Source: Marinomonas profundi (lineage in GTDB: Bacteria; Pseudomonadota; Gammaproteobacteria; Pseudomonadales; Marinomonadaceae). Taken from it: a stretch of 64,000 nucleotides of DNA. The position numbers and the translations under genes are program-made. Location: contig NZ_CP073013.1 in assembly GCF_020694005.1 (NCBI RefSeq), positions 496,001-560,000 of the forward strand. Direction: 5' to 3'. Positions 47,238 to 55,572 of the stretch are shown piece by piece. The notes beneath the pieces are model-generated. The model was not told where the DNA came from. It worked only from the letters and a program-made list of their open reading frames with translations, and did no database searches. The stretch's first letter is position 1. The number at the start of each line of letters is the position of its first letter.

Positions 47238-48239
47238 TTAATGCATTGGAGGACCAACAAACGTCGTAAATATCGCCGTGACCACCAAAATAGAAGAAGC
47301 GATCATTTTTTCCATTAAAATAGATTTTTGAATAAGAAATGTATTACCGCGTTTCAGTATTAACGGCACAAGATGTAATTTATGGTATGCCGTCATCACC
47401 AGAATAACAACGACCAAAGCAAGTTTCACCAACAACCAGAAACCATAGTCTGACGAGAATAAGTCTTGCCATCCTGTCAGAACATAGCTCATCCATGCTC
47501 CACAGATAATCAAAATCAAAACAGCAACCGCTGCAAGTTCGCCAAAACGCTCTAAGATTCGATTAGATTCCTGGTGCGTGGATTTTCGCGCAACCAACCA
47601 CAAAGGGAATAGCAACCCTAACCACCAAGCAGCAATCAAGATATGAGTAAAGAATATAATTTGATAATACCAAGCTTGCTCTGTCGCATGACCCGTGAAT
47701 GAAAACGAATAAATCAAACTGGCTATGCCCAAGGAAGCGACCATTAATGCAAGGCGTGAAAATGGCCACAGACTGAAGGCACGATCCGACCCAAGGGTAA
47801 ATGACGCTATGATCACCAAGCAATAACCAATCACATTAGCGATTAAGGTACTGCCCGCAGGCGAATCCCAATAGATAGAGACCATCATAGGGTCAAACAT
47901 GAGCGATAGACTCTCTTCCATCGCCCCACCAACGAGGATAAAAAAATAAGCTATTGTCGCCGCTAAACCAATCAACGCACCTCCTCGTACGTACCTTTTT
48001 ATACTACTCAATAAAGCAGACTGATGACGCAACAAACAAAATGCAAATAGCCCACCTACAACGCTTGATATACCAAAATACAATACCAACGTGTCAATAA
48101 TTGCGCGATTTCCCAGTTCGTTAACATCATACAGCCCCTTTTTTATAAAATGGGGTAAGCGGATTAAATGGTTGATCTTACCTTTGCATGAGAGTGAGAC
48201 AAACCGGCATCTCATCGGATTATCTGGTTGATGCTTCAC
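47238..48239 (-). CDS. copD: CopD-family copper transport protein, 5' end overrun by an IS
   Basis: A protein of 333 residues as the frame is written, with eight or so membrane helices (first one TLVLYFGISSVVGGLFAFCL) and the CopD domain with WYYQIIFFTHILIAAWWLGL. The first 29 residues, up to about IRLPH, are encoded inside the ISPpu12-like element that starts at 48153. The native frame begins at FIKKGLYDVNELGNRAIIDT with no in-frame ATG before the first helix, so the original start codon was lost. Translation would need a start within the IS (GTG at 48239 or a later codon). It may be hybrid but functional, or silent. Confidence 0.8.
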   Translation of the reverse strand: MKHQPDNPMRCRFVSLSCKGKINHLIRLPHFIKKGLYDVNELGNRAIIDTLVLYFGISSVVGGLFAFCLLRHQSALLSSIKRYVRGGALIGLAATIAYFFILVGGAMEESLSLMFDPMMVSIYWDSPAGSTLIANVIGYCLVIIASFTLGSDRAFSLWPFSRLALMVASLGIASLIYSFSFTGHATEQAWYYQIIFFTHILIAAWWLGLLFPLWLVARKSTHQESNRILERFGELAAVAVLILIICGAWMSYVLTGWQDLFSSDYGFWLLVKLALVVVILVMTAYHKLHLVPLILKRGNTFLIQKSILMEKMIASSILVVTAIFTTFVGPPMH

Positions 48240-48647
48240 CTACTGCTGGTGCATGTTTCCTTCGCTAATTCCAGCAAGAACCCCACACGCCTCAACTTCC
48301 CGGTCATCGTTGCAACTCGCTCTCAGTGAAACGAGTTGTTTCTCAAGCGCTTGCAGAGCGGTTATCTGCGACCGCACATGAGAGATGTGATCATCGAGCA
48401 AGGCGTTGACGGCGGTACAAGGCTGATGAGGGTCGTCCTGATAGCTCTGTAGTTCCTGAATCTCAGCCAGTGACAGGCCCAGGATTCTGCAGCGACGGAT
48501 GAAGGCCAGCCCCTCACCATGCTTCTCGGTATAGACACGGTAACCGTTGTCCTGCCGATCAGGCGGCGGCAACAAGCCCTGCTGTTCATAGAAGCGGATC
48601 GTCTGTGTTTCGACCCCTACCAACTGCGCCAACTGACCAATGCGCAT
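48240..48647 (-). CDS. MerR-family metal-responsive regulator (CadR/PbrR type)
   Basis: The ATG at 48647 has GGAGGAGG upstream, giving 135 residues. The N-terminal MerR helix-turn-helix is clear: MRIGQLAQLVGVETQTIRFY and GYRVYTEKH. After the dimerisation helix, Cys residues in HQPCTAVN, ASCNDDREVEACGV fit the three-Cys metal site of CadR/PbrR regulators (Cd, Pb or Zn). It is divergent from the exporter gene and should act on the promoter between them by untwisting the long spacer. Confidence 0.9.
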   Translation of the reverse strand: MRIGQLAQLVGVETQTIRFYEQQGLLPPPDRQDNGYRVYTEKHGEGLAFIRRCRILGLSLAEIQELQSYQDDPHQPCTAVNALLDDHISHVRSQITALQALEKQLVSLRASCNDDREVEACGVLAGISEGNMHQQ

Positions 48648-48678
48648 CAGCCTCCTCCCCAACGGATTCTTTACTCTA

Positions 48679-48709
48679 TTGACCTTATAGTAGCTTTATA
48701 GTTTAAAAT
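48679..48709 (+). promoter_or_regulatory. MerR-type promoter with 19-bp spacer
   Basis: TTGACC (-35, 48679-48684) and TAAAAT (-10, 48704-48709) are 19 bp apart, the overlong spacing of MerR-controlled promoters. Between them, CTTATAG and CTTTATAG form a rough dyad at the place where the regulator would bind. Confidence 0.75.
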
Positions 48710-48742
48710 GGTACCACAACATTGTTCAAGTGGAGTAGTATC

Positions 48743-49639
48743 ATGAGCAAATCCTGTGGTGGCGCCTGTGGCGCTGATGCAACGTCCGCAGCGGATACCG
48801 ATATACAGGCCTCCTCCGAGGCGCCAGGGAGATGGGTCAGTGTTTATGCCGTGCCGAAGATGGACTGTCCATCAGAAGAACGAATGATTCGCCTAGCCCT
48901 GAACGGCTTTGAGGAGATTCGGGCGCTGTCCTTCGACTTGTCGAACCGCCGGCTGAAGGTCGTGCATGACGGCGAGGTCGAGCCCGTCACCTCGAAACTG
49001 AAGACCTTGGGGCTAGGCGCCTCGCTTCAGGAAACCGTCGCTGCAAATCCGGAGACCATCAAGGCCGCCGAGTTTTCGGCAGCTTCTGCTAAGCAAGAAT
49101 CCGGGACCCTGCGCTGGTTGCTCGGCATCAATGCACTTCTGTTCGTGGTGGAAATGACTGCCGGTCTGATCGCCCAGTCCACCGGCCTGATTGGAGAATC
49201 CCTGGACAATTTTGCCGATGCGGCGGTGTACGGGCTTGCCCTTTATGCGGTTGGACATAGCGTGAAAATGCAGGTACGTGCCGCGCATCTTGCTGGTGTA
49301 CTGCAACTGATCTTGGCTGTGGGCGTGCTCGTAGAGGTGGTGAGACGCTTTGTATTCGGTAGTGAGCCTGAATCGCTGGTGATGATGGCTATCGCATTCG
49401 TCGCATTGATTGCCAATACCAGTTGTCTGCTGCTCATATCCAAACATCGGGAAGGCGGGGCGCACATGAAGGCAAGCTGGATATTCTCGGCCAACGACGT
49501 GGTGATCAACCTGGGGGTCATCACCGCCGGCGCCCTGGTCGCGTGGACCGGTTCCAATTATCCGGATCTGATTATCGGCACCATCGCGGGGGGCATTGTA
49601 CTTAACGGTGCCAGACGCATTTTGGCGTTGAAGGGTTAA
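48743..49639 (+). CDS. CDF-family cation exporter with N-terminal metal-binding domain
   Basis: From the ATG at 48743 (GGAG upstream), 298 residues. A Cys-rich start (SCGGACGADA) is followed by an HMA-like domain (PKMDCPSEERMIRLALNGFE). The C-terminal part is a CDF transporter: GLIGESLDNFADAAVYGLAL holds the usual metal-site Asp residues of helix 2, and ASWIFSANDVVINLGVI the second pair (here Asn-Asp). The element belongs to the CzcD-like cargo of ISPpu12. Probable substrates are Zn, Cd or Pb, matching the MerR regulator. Confidence 0.9.
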   Translation: MSKSCGGACGADATSAADTDIQASSEAPGRWVSVYAVPKMDCPSEERMIRLALNGFEEIRALSFDLSNRRLKVVHDGEVEPVTSKLKTLGLGASLQETVAANPETIKAAEFSAASAKQESGTLRWLLGINALLFVVEMTAGLIAQSTGLIGESLDNFADAAVYGLALYAVGHSVKMQVRAAHLAGVLQLILAVGVLVEVVRRFVFGSEPESLVMMAIAFVALIANTSCLLLISKHREGGAHMKASWIFSANDVVINLGVITAGALVAWTGSNYPDLIIGTIAGGIVLNGARRILALKG

Positions 49640-49642
49640 ATA

Positions 49643-50155
49643 ATGCTCATTATTGGCAAAAAGCTCTCGCCGTATGCCCTATTGTCCATATCGGGCCTGC
49701 TGGCAGCGTCTGATCAGGCTGTAAAGTGGCTGGTGCAGCAATCAATGGCCTATGGCGAGTATGTTTCGGTGACCCCGTTCTTTAACTGGGTGCACCTATG
49801 GAACACCGGTGCCGCATTCAGTCTTTTTGCGAATGGTGGAGGCTGGCAGCGCTACTTTTTTATCGGAATCGCGGTAGTGGTCTCGATTTTTCTGATCAAG
49901 CTGATCCTTGAAAATCGTCATAAAGGAGAAGCCATCGCTTACAGTCTTATCCTCGGTGGCGCCATGGGCAACCTGATTGACCGGGTCTTTCGCGGCTATG
50001 TTGTGGATTCCTTTGATTTCTATTGGCGAGACTGGCATTGGCCGGCCTTCAACCTGGCTGATATTGCAATTGTCCTCGGTGCCTTACTTTTCGTTTCCAG
50101 CAGCTTGTTGGGTAAAAAAGCAAACACCAATGCCGAGCCGGATGGATCTGACTGA
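49643..50155 (+). CDS. lspA: Signal peptidase II (lipoprotein signal peptidase), IS-borne
   Basis: A 170-residue aspartic peptidase with four membrane helices. The two catalytic Asp are in GNLIDRVFRGYVVD and FNLADIAIVLG, and NTGAAFSLFAN is the other conserved block. It should cleave prolipoproteins. It starts 3 bp after the exporter gene in the same operon. An extra lspA is a hallmark of ISPpu12-like elements. Why they carry it is not known (globomycin resistance is a possible reason). Confidence 0.95.
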   Translation: MLIIGKKLSPYALLSISGLLAASDQAVKWLVQQSMAYGEYVSVTPFFNWVHLWNTGAAFSLFANGGGWQRYFFIGIAVVVSIFLIKLILENRHKGEAIAYSLILGGAMGNLIDRVFRGYVVDSFDFYWRDWHWPAFNLADIAIVLGALLFVSSSLLGKKANTNAEPDGSD

Positions 50156-50176
50156 CACCTACGCCTATACAACACC

Positions 50177-51466
50177 ATGACCGAACTTCCCGACAACATC
50201 CTTCACCTGCCGCAATACCAAGTACTGGGCTGCAAATCAACCGACGACGAAATGCACTTCCAGGTGGACGTGCCCGATCCCATCGCCTGCGAGGAATGCG
50301 GTGTGCAGGGTGAGTTCGTACGGTTCGGCAAGCGTGACGTTCCCTATCGTGATCTGCCCATCCACGGCAAGCGGGTCACTCTCTGGGTGGTCCGCCGCCG
50401 ATACACCTGCCGGGCCTGCAAGACAACATTCAGGCCCCAGCTACCGGAGATGGTGGACGGATTCCGTATGACACTGCGGCTGCATGAGTACGTGGAGAAG
50501 GAATCCTTCAACCACCCCTACACCTTTGTGGCGGCACAGACCGGCCTGGACGAGAAGACGGTGCGCGACATCTTCAACGCCCGCGCCGAGTTCCTGGGGC
50601 GCTGGCACCGCTTCGAGACGCCCCGCATCCTGGGCATTGACGAGCTATACCTGAACAAGCGCTACCGCTGCATTCTGACCAACATTGAGGAGCGAACCCT
50701 GCTCGACCTGCTGGCCACCCGCCGCCAGGACGTGGTGACCAACTACCTGATGAAGCTGAAAGACCGGCAGAAGGTCGAGATCGTCAGCATGGACATGTGG
50801 AACCCCTACCGGGCAGCGGTCAAGGCTGTGCTGCCCCAGGCCCGTATCGTGGTCGATAAGTTCCATGTGGTGCGCATGGCCAACGATGCCCTAGAGAGAG
50901 TGCGCAAGGGCCTCAGAAAGGAGCTGAAACCGTCCCAGAGCCGGACTCTCAAGGGAGACCGGAAAATCCTGCTGAAACGCGCTCACGAAGTCTCAGACCG
51001 GGAGCGCCTCATCATGGAGACCTGGACAGGCGCGTTCCCGCAACTGCTGGCCGCCTACGAGCACAAGGAGCGCTTCTACGGCATCTGGGACGCCACCACA
51101 CGGCTCCAGGCAGAAGCCGCCCTGGACGAGTGGATAGCCACCATCCCGAAGGGCCAAAAGGAAGTCTGGAGCGATCTGGTCAGGGCAGCGGGAAACTGGC
51201 GCGAAGAGACCATGACCTACTTCGAGACGGACATGCCCGTCACCAACGCTTACACGGAGTCCATCAACCGACTGGCCAAGGACAAGAACCGTGAAGGGCG
51301 CGGTTACTCCTTCGAGGTGATGCGGGCACGAATGCTCTACACCACGAAGCACAAGAAGAAGGCACCGACTGCGAAGGTCTCTCCTTTCTACAAGAAAACC
51401 ATCGGTTACGGACTGCCGGACTTCGCAGAGGAACTCAACTACGGAGTCGATCTATCAACCATCTGA
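50177..51466 (+). CDS. tnpA: ISL3-family transposase
   Basis: A 429-residue transposase. An N-terminal zinc finger (CEECGVQGEFVRFG then YTCRACKTTF) precedes a helix-turn-helix and the DDE core: ILGIDELYLNKRYRC, VSMDMWNPYRAAVKAVLPQA (Asp) and NAYTESINRLAKDKNREGRG (Glu). It ends in the typical basic PFYKKTIGYG region. It looks intact. It is 21 bp after lspA, so it can be read through from the metal-inducible promoter. Confidence 0.95.
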   Translation: MTELPDNILHLPQYQVLGCKSTDDEMHFQVDVPDPIACEECGVQGEFVRFGKRDVPYRDLPIHGKRVTLWVVRRRYTCRACKTTFRPQLPEMVDGFRMTLRLHEYVEKESFNHPYTFVAAQTGLDEKTVRDIFNARAEFLGRWHRFETPRILGIDELYLNKRYRCILTNIEERTLLDLLATRRQDVVTNYLMKLKDRQKVEIVSMDMWNPYRAAVKAVLPQARIVVDKFHVVRMANDALERVRKGLRKELKPSQSRTLKGDRKILLKRAHEVSDRERLIMETWTGAFPQLLAAYEHKERFYGIWDATTRLQAEAALDEWIATIPKGQKEVWSDLVRAAGNWREETMTYFETDMPVTNAYTESINRLAKDKNREGRGYSFEVMRARMLYTTKHKKKAPTAKVSPFYKKTIGYGLPDFAEELNYGVDLSTI

Positions 51467-51524
51467 GGGTGGTATCAGATTGATGGGGTGAAGGTGCCCC
51501 ATCAACCATTAAGTCCGTATACCC

Positions 51525-51841
51525 AGAAAAAATACTTCCATGTTGAAGGGGCAAGACACTGGGTGTTTGCGATCTGATGATCGGATTAATGGCATAAGCC
51601 AACGGTTGCGGCTGTTTTCAGCATCGACCGTTCTGATCGTAAGGCACATTAAAATACGTAGTGCAGTGAATCCCTACAATCCGACATGGAACGCTTATTT
51701 GGAGCGCCGCCATCGATCGATTTCCCCATTGTGAAGCTCGGTCATATCAAGGCTGTTGAGAGGCTTGAGCCGTATGAGGGGTGACTCTCAAGTACGGTTC
51801 TTAGGGGAGGATGGTGTGGTAACACACTGTCCTTACCCGAC
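51525..51841 (+). mobile_element. Group II intron relic: end of the reverse transcriptase gene plus domains V and VI
   Basis: Two frame-shifted pieces of an intron protein's C-terminus are visible: KKYFHVEGARHWVFA, starting at 51527, and VRHIKIRSAVNPYNPTWNAY then LERR at about 51630-51715. Domain V follows at 51767-51804 (GAGCCGTATGAGGGGTGACT to TACGGTTCTTAG), then domain VI, and the 3' end GAC at 51841. The 5' two thirds is missing, cut by the right end of the ISPpu12-like element. The domain V stem differs from that of the intron at 26208-28033, so it is a separate lineage. It is no longer able to splice on its own. Confidence 0.85.
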
Positions 51842-52287
51842 TAAAAGCACATATTGGAGTCGATGCCAAACGTGGCTTGGTGCATAGTTTCACCACCACT
51901 TCTGCCAATGAACATGACCTAAACCAAATCACTGAGCTCATGCATGGCGATGAGACGTTTGTCTCTGCTGACTCAGGCTACCGTGGCGTGGAAAAACGTG
52001 AGGAAACCAAAGATAAGACGTTGGAGTGGTTGATTGCGGAGATGCCAAGCAAGGTTCGGGAATGGAAAAAGCATCCCCGTATTAATAAAATCCCCATCAA
52101 TACTGAGTACATAAAAGCGAGCATCAGAGCAAAAGTAGAGCACCCGTTTCGGATACTGAAGTGCCAGTTTGGGTTCCGCAAAGTGGTCTATAAAGGTCTA
52201 TCAAAAAATGACAATAAGCTCGCGGTGTTGTTTGCACTGGGAAACATACTGCGAGTGGATCAGATGATAAGGTCTGCACGGGGTTAA
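51842..52287 (+). pseudogene. IS5-family transposase, C-terminal fragment
   Basis: Immediately after the intron 3' end the frame reads [20 protein letters not shown], then [15 protein letters not shown] and [20 protein letters not shown] with GNILRV, which is the second half of an IS5-family DDE transposase (Asp of the second catalytic block and the Glu of VEHPFR). The first half would lie upstream of the intron 5' end and is not in the window. This shows that the intron had inserted in an IS5 element, as the other one did in IS66. Confidence 0.88.
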
Positions 52288-52506
52288 TCCGTCTTGATGA
52301 TGGTAGTTGGAGCTTTTAAGCCTCCAACTAGGGAATAGACACACTAAAAACCGAGGTTTTAAGTAAATTAAAGAGCGAATCAGGCCAGCTGCGACTTAGT
52401 GCTAATAATCTGACTTAATCGCACGTTCCCTAACGTTGGGTTGACATTTCACTACAGACCATGCTAAAAAATTAGAGTCGAAATTCCGAATCAAGGACTG
52501 ATTTTC

Positions 52507-52689
52507 ATGGAAAATATTCAAGCACTTTACTATTCTCTCGAGCTTATATCCTTTCAAGATCTTTCGAATATTCCTCATCAATCACAGGCAGAGTTAGCTA
52601 TGAAAATCGAGGATCTTCAAGACCACTTAAAATTAGTCATAGATGAGCATCCACCCTCTTCATCAAAGCAGCAATTAGATTTACTCTAA
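52507..52689 (+). CDS. Small hypothetical protein (60 residues)
   Basis: The frame MENIQALYYSLELISFQDLS to QLDLL is helix-rich and acidic, with an AAGGA about 12 nt upstream of the ATG. No domain, signal peptide or membrane helix is seen. It stands alone between the IS5 relic and an exonuclease pseudogene, and I do not recognise it. Confidence 0.4.
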   Translation: MENIQALYYSLELISFQDLSNIPHQSQAELAMKIEDLQDHLKLVIDEHPPSSSKQQLDLL

Positions 52690-52766
52690 AAGTAACATTA
52701 CACCTATTTTTCACAATATATCTCACTGTTCAACTAGAGATTAAAACTAGCGACACTAAAGAATGT

Positions 52767-53190
52767 GTGACTGTTGTCACACTCAAAAGCAAGCTTGTAC
52801 CCACTGTTAACCAAAATTCACGCGCCCACGCTGTTCACGATATCAGCATGAATGATTTACTCAATGTGCTATAACGAAGTGATATTTCGGATAAACTAAA
52901 GGCGCTACTCACTGGCCGCTCACTCGTCATTTTTAATTCTGTATACGACATTCGCCCGAATGATGATGCAAACCGAGAACGCGTTTTATAAACCCACTGA
53001 GTGGACAGCCGACATTAAAAGACATTGCGCCATAGAGATAGCCGCCCAAAAGTACGGTCCCACGAATAAGTGCGGCACGATCTCATTGATCAATGACGCA
53101 GCTCATGCTGGCGTGAAATGGAAAGGGTCGGCACACAGTGCGGTTGCAGACACACTGGCTTTGGTGGATTTAGTTAACACAATAGGGTGA
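52767..53190 (+). pseudogene. DnaQ-like 3'-5' exonuclease pseudogene
   Basis: Reading across one in-frame stop (TAA at about 52874) and one frameshift near 52960 gives an exonuclease C-terminal part: AHAVHDISMNDLLNVL, then KLKALLTGRSLVIFNSVYD and, in the next frame, MMQTENAFYKP, HCAIEIAAQKYGPTN and WKGSAHSAVADTLALVDLVN. The HxAxxD pattern (HSAVADTLA) is the ExoIII motif. The ATG at 52960 is therefore not a true start. The gene is broken and probably non-functional. The N-terminal ExoI motif is not seen. Confidence 0.65.
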
Positions 53191-53382
53191 TTGACTATAA
53201 GTGATGTACAAACGGAGTATGAGGCTTATTGGGACTGCCCAAAATGCGCCCAGCACGCATCAGAACACGACAAAGCGGTTGACGATGATAGGGAACTTTT
53301 TTACGTTATATACCCATAGGAAGACGATATAGATGACGACGAACTCGAACAGTGCGGTCACGAATATAGAGTAAAAAAATAA
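53191..53382 (+). pseudogene. Small zinc-ribbon protein gene with a premature stop
   Basis: A frame of 64 codons starts at TTG directly after the stop of the exonuclease relic. It reads EAYWDCPKCAQHASEHDKAV and then FYVIYP, an in-frame TAG at 53317-53319, and EDDIDDDELEQCGHEYRVKK. The CPKC pair and the CGH end resemble small rubredoxin- or zinc-ribbon-like phage and plasmid proteins. The stop breaks it between the two metal-binding halves. Confidence 0.5.
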
Positions 53383-53391
53383 GGACGAGCT

Positions 53392-54336
53392 ATGTTTAAA
53401 CGTATTTCTTTTGCGATCTTTCTCGCTGTTTTTGTTCATAATCTGGCTAATGCGGCCCCAGCCAATTTTGACCAAGCAAAAACCTTGCTACGCCAACACG
53501 TCTATTTCGATCAAAACACCCAGGGCGATTTGTATTGCCGCTGCCAATGGGATTGGCGAGGTCGATCAGGCGGGTCTATATCCAGCCAAAACGCGGCCGC
53601 GTGCGGACTGGATCAATCCTATCAGCCAACCCGTGCTCAACGCACTGAATGGGAGCATGTCTTTGCGGCAAGCAATGCCGCCAACCATTTTCCTTGTTGG
53701 CGCGAAGACGGTCGCAGCAATTGTCAAAAAACAAATCCCACATTCAATGCCATGGAAGCCGACATGCACAACCTCACCCCGGTCGTTGGGTCTTTAAATG
53801 CCGTTCGTAGCAATTACAAATGGGGATTGATACCGGGTGAGGCACGGGAGTTTGGACGTTGTGATTTTGAGGTTGATAGAGCTCAACGAGTGGCTGAACC
53901 GCCCGAATCCGCACGAGGAATGATTGCCAGAATTAAGCTGTACTTTGCAGATAGATACAACATTAGATTGTCTTCACAGCAGCGCCAGTTATTCCAGTCA
54001 TGGAATGCAATACACCCTGTTACTGATTGGGAACTTGAACGCGATCGTCGAATCGCTAAATACCAGGGTTGGCACAATCCATACGTTCTAGAAAGAGCAA
54101 GGCTTGGCACCGTATCACCTTCTAATAACGTGCCTCAGTCAACGGACGTGCAAGCGCACCAGACCGCTCCACCCACTGATACTGAAGTAGTAAGAGGAAA
54201 CCGTCGTAGTGGCGTCTACCATCTCGCTAGCGGGTGCCCTAGCTACCACTCAATAAGCAATGCCAATATTGTGGAGTTTGACAATGAGAGCAACGCAATA
54301 GAAGCAGGGTTTCGTAAAGCTGGCAATTGCCGATAG
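53392..54336 (+). CDS. Secreted EndA-type endonuclease I with C-terminal Cys-rich domain
   Basis: A 314-residue protein. The signal peptide (ISFAIFLAVFVHNLANA) is followed by the endonuclease I fold: LLRQHVYFDQNTQGDLYCRC, RTEWEHVFAA with the catalytic His, FNAMEADMHNLTPVVGSLNA and NYKWGLIPGE. EndA-type enzymes cut DNA non-specifically in the periplasm or outside. After about residue 235 a linker leads to an added domain, GNRRSGVYHLASGCPSYHSI to KAGNCR, similar to the metal-binding Ada-like domain found on some secreted nucleases. GGA lies upstream of the ATG. An IS66 relic starts 12 bp after the stop. Confidence 0.9.
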   Translation: MFKRISFAIFLAVFVHNLANAAPANFDQAKTLLRQHVYFDQNTQGDLYCRCQWDWRGRSGGSISSQNAAACGLDQSYQPTRAQRTEWEHVFAASNAANHFPCWREDGRSNCQKTNPTFNAMEADMHNLTPVVGSLNAVRSNYKWGLIPGEAREFGRCDFEVDRAQRVAEPPESARGMIARIKLYFADRYNIRLSSQQRQLFQSWNAIHPVTDWELERDRRIAKYQGWHNPYVLERARLGTVSPSNNVPQSTDVQAHQTAPPTDTEVVRGNRRSGVYHLASGCPSYHSISNANIVEFDNESNAIEAGFRKAGNCR

Positions 54337-54348
54337 GTGCATTGAAAG

Positions 54349-54968
54349 TAAGCGTTCATTCTAGGGATTCATTGACTTTCAGAGCAATGGCGATTTAACG
54401 GATTATCTGCAAACAGGTATTTCCTTCGCCTTGGTGTTAAGTCGGCGACCTCTTTGGCTGGATTGCTGGCTAACGCGTTGCAGGACATCCGTCAGGTAGA
54501 CGTTGGGGTCGATGTCATGCAGCTTACATGTGCAGATTAGGCTTTGGATGAGGCAAATGTGTTCGGCACCCAGTTCTGTCCAAAAGAAGAGCCCGTTTTT
54601 CTTACCCATAGGGATGGGTCTTATCTCTCGCTCTAGGTGGTTGGTGTCCATGGCGACATCGGGTTTTTCTAAGAAGACCATCAGTTGACGTTTGCGCTTT
54701 AAGGTGTAGTTCAGCGCTTTCATCCAGCTATCGTCTGGTAATAGGTCTGCCCGTTGTCTTTGCTCTTTGCAAAAGGCAAAAAACTGTTCCGCAAAGGGCT
54801 TGCTATGTTGTGCTCGATAATCTTTTTTTTCTCATTTGACCAACCTTTCTGCTTGATGTGGCTTTCGTGTTGTTTCAAGACGGCAATCAGGTTAAAGGCG
54901 TATGTCACGACCTCGATTTCTTCCTATTCGGCTTTGAGTAACTGACTGCGCATATGCACCCAGCACGT
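54349..54968 (-). mobile_element. IS66 relic: one end plus the 3' part of tnpC
   Basis: The end GTAAGCGTTCATTCTAGGG matches that of the inner IS66 at 25968. The tnpC sequence that follows (minus strand) is also close to that element but has frameshifts and stops (pieces MKALNYTLKRKRQLMVFL, TNHLEREIRPIPMGKKNG then LFFWTELGAEH). It lacks the group II intron, so it shows the empty insertion site. It ends abruptly near 54968. Confidence 0.88.
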
Positions 54969-55027
54969 CAGACAGTTCTCAGCTATACTACATACCAGCA
55001 ATCAATGATATTTTTGGGTAACAGACA

Positions 55028-55384
55028 ATGGCCTTAATTAAGTTTACAAACATTTTTGAAGTAGTTACGGCAAACGAAGAGGAAGCTCTGAGTCTAAAGA
55101 CTCAAGCAGACATAATTACTACGATTCGTGATATGGCTACTCAACATGGTTGGTCGCATGTCGAAGTCTGTGCTGAAGGAAACCATATTGTGATTAAACA
55201 GGCAAACAGTCGAATAAATCAAAATCGACTAAGTGAAGCAGAGCTAATTGAAGGGCTAGATTCCCATACAGCTCACGCAGATGAGCTGTTTCTTAATGTG
55301 GATCACGAACTCGCTGAAGCTCTAATAGATCAACTCAATGAGTTAGAGCTGCCTTTTATTGTTCGATCTCATAAAATCTCATAG
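55028..55384 (+). CDS. Hypothetical protein, N-terminus like Xre-type antitoxins
   Basis: A 118-residue acidic protein. Its start, KFTNIFEVVTANEEEALSLK, resembles the opening of short Xre (HTH_37) antitoxins, which usually continue with a helix-turn-helix. Here that part is replaced by VEVCAEGNHIVIKQANSRIN. The C-terminal half (SEAELIEGLDSHTAHADELF, ELAEALIDQLNELELPF) matches nothing I know. No toxin-like partner is adjacent. Function unknown. Confidence 0.5.
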   Translation: MALIKFTNIFEVVTANEEEALSLKTQADIITTIRDMATQHGWSHVEVCAEGNHIVIKQANSRINQNRLSEAELIEGLDSHTAHADELFLNVDHELAEALIDQLNELELPFIVRSHKIS

Positions 55385-55471
55385 GAAGCGAACAGAAATT
55401 GAAGTCAACCGTTCCAGGCAAAAGCTGCCCCCGATTTTATGACAGACCGAAGAGATATCGTTGAAAACGTT

Positions 55472-55481
55472 GGGGGGGGGG
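55472..55481 (+). repeat. Ten-G tract
   Basis: A run of ten G lies in a region without a clear gene. A short frame with an ATG at 55439 (MTDRRDIVENVGGGDPD) passes through it and stops soon after. Runs like this slip in replication and are also common sequencing errors. Confidence 0.6.
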
Positions 55482-55572
55482 ATCCAGATTGATTGAGCGG
55501 TTGTCTAGTCAATATCTAAGAACTAAATATCAACCCAGCCCCAATTAATCCTAGTAACCATAGGTAAATGAA

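Larger units (their letters stand above)
48153..51524 (+). mobile_element. ISPpu12-like ISL3-family element with metal-transport and lspA cargo, 3372 bp
   Basis: Inverted ends: GGGTAAGCGGATTAAATGGT then TGAT at 48153-48176, and ATCAACCATTAAGTCCGTAT then ACCC at 51501-51524 (its approximate complement). It carries merR, a CDF exporter, lspA and an ISL3 transposase, the gene set known for ISPpu12 of the Pseudomonas TOL plasmid. Its base composition is visibly more GC-rich than its surroundings, which suggests recent transfer. The flanking 8 bases (ATAAAATG and AGAAAAAA) do not match. One side is copD and the other is a group II intron relic, so the junctions have been rearranged. Confidence 0.88.

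Noticed and set aside
48153..51466. lspA, merR and the CDF exporter as part of the host's copper operon
   Set aside because: They lie within the inverted ends of an ISL3-family element of known ISPpu12 type and differ in base composition from the copper genes.
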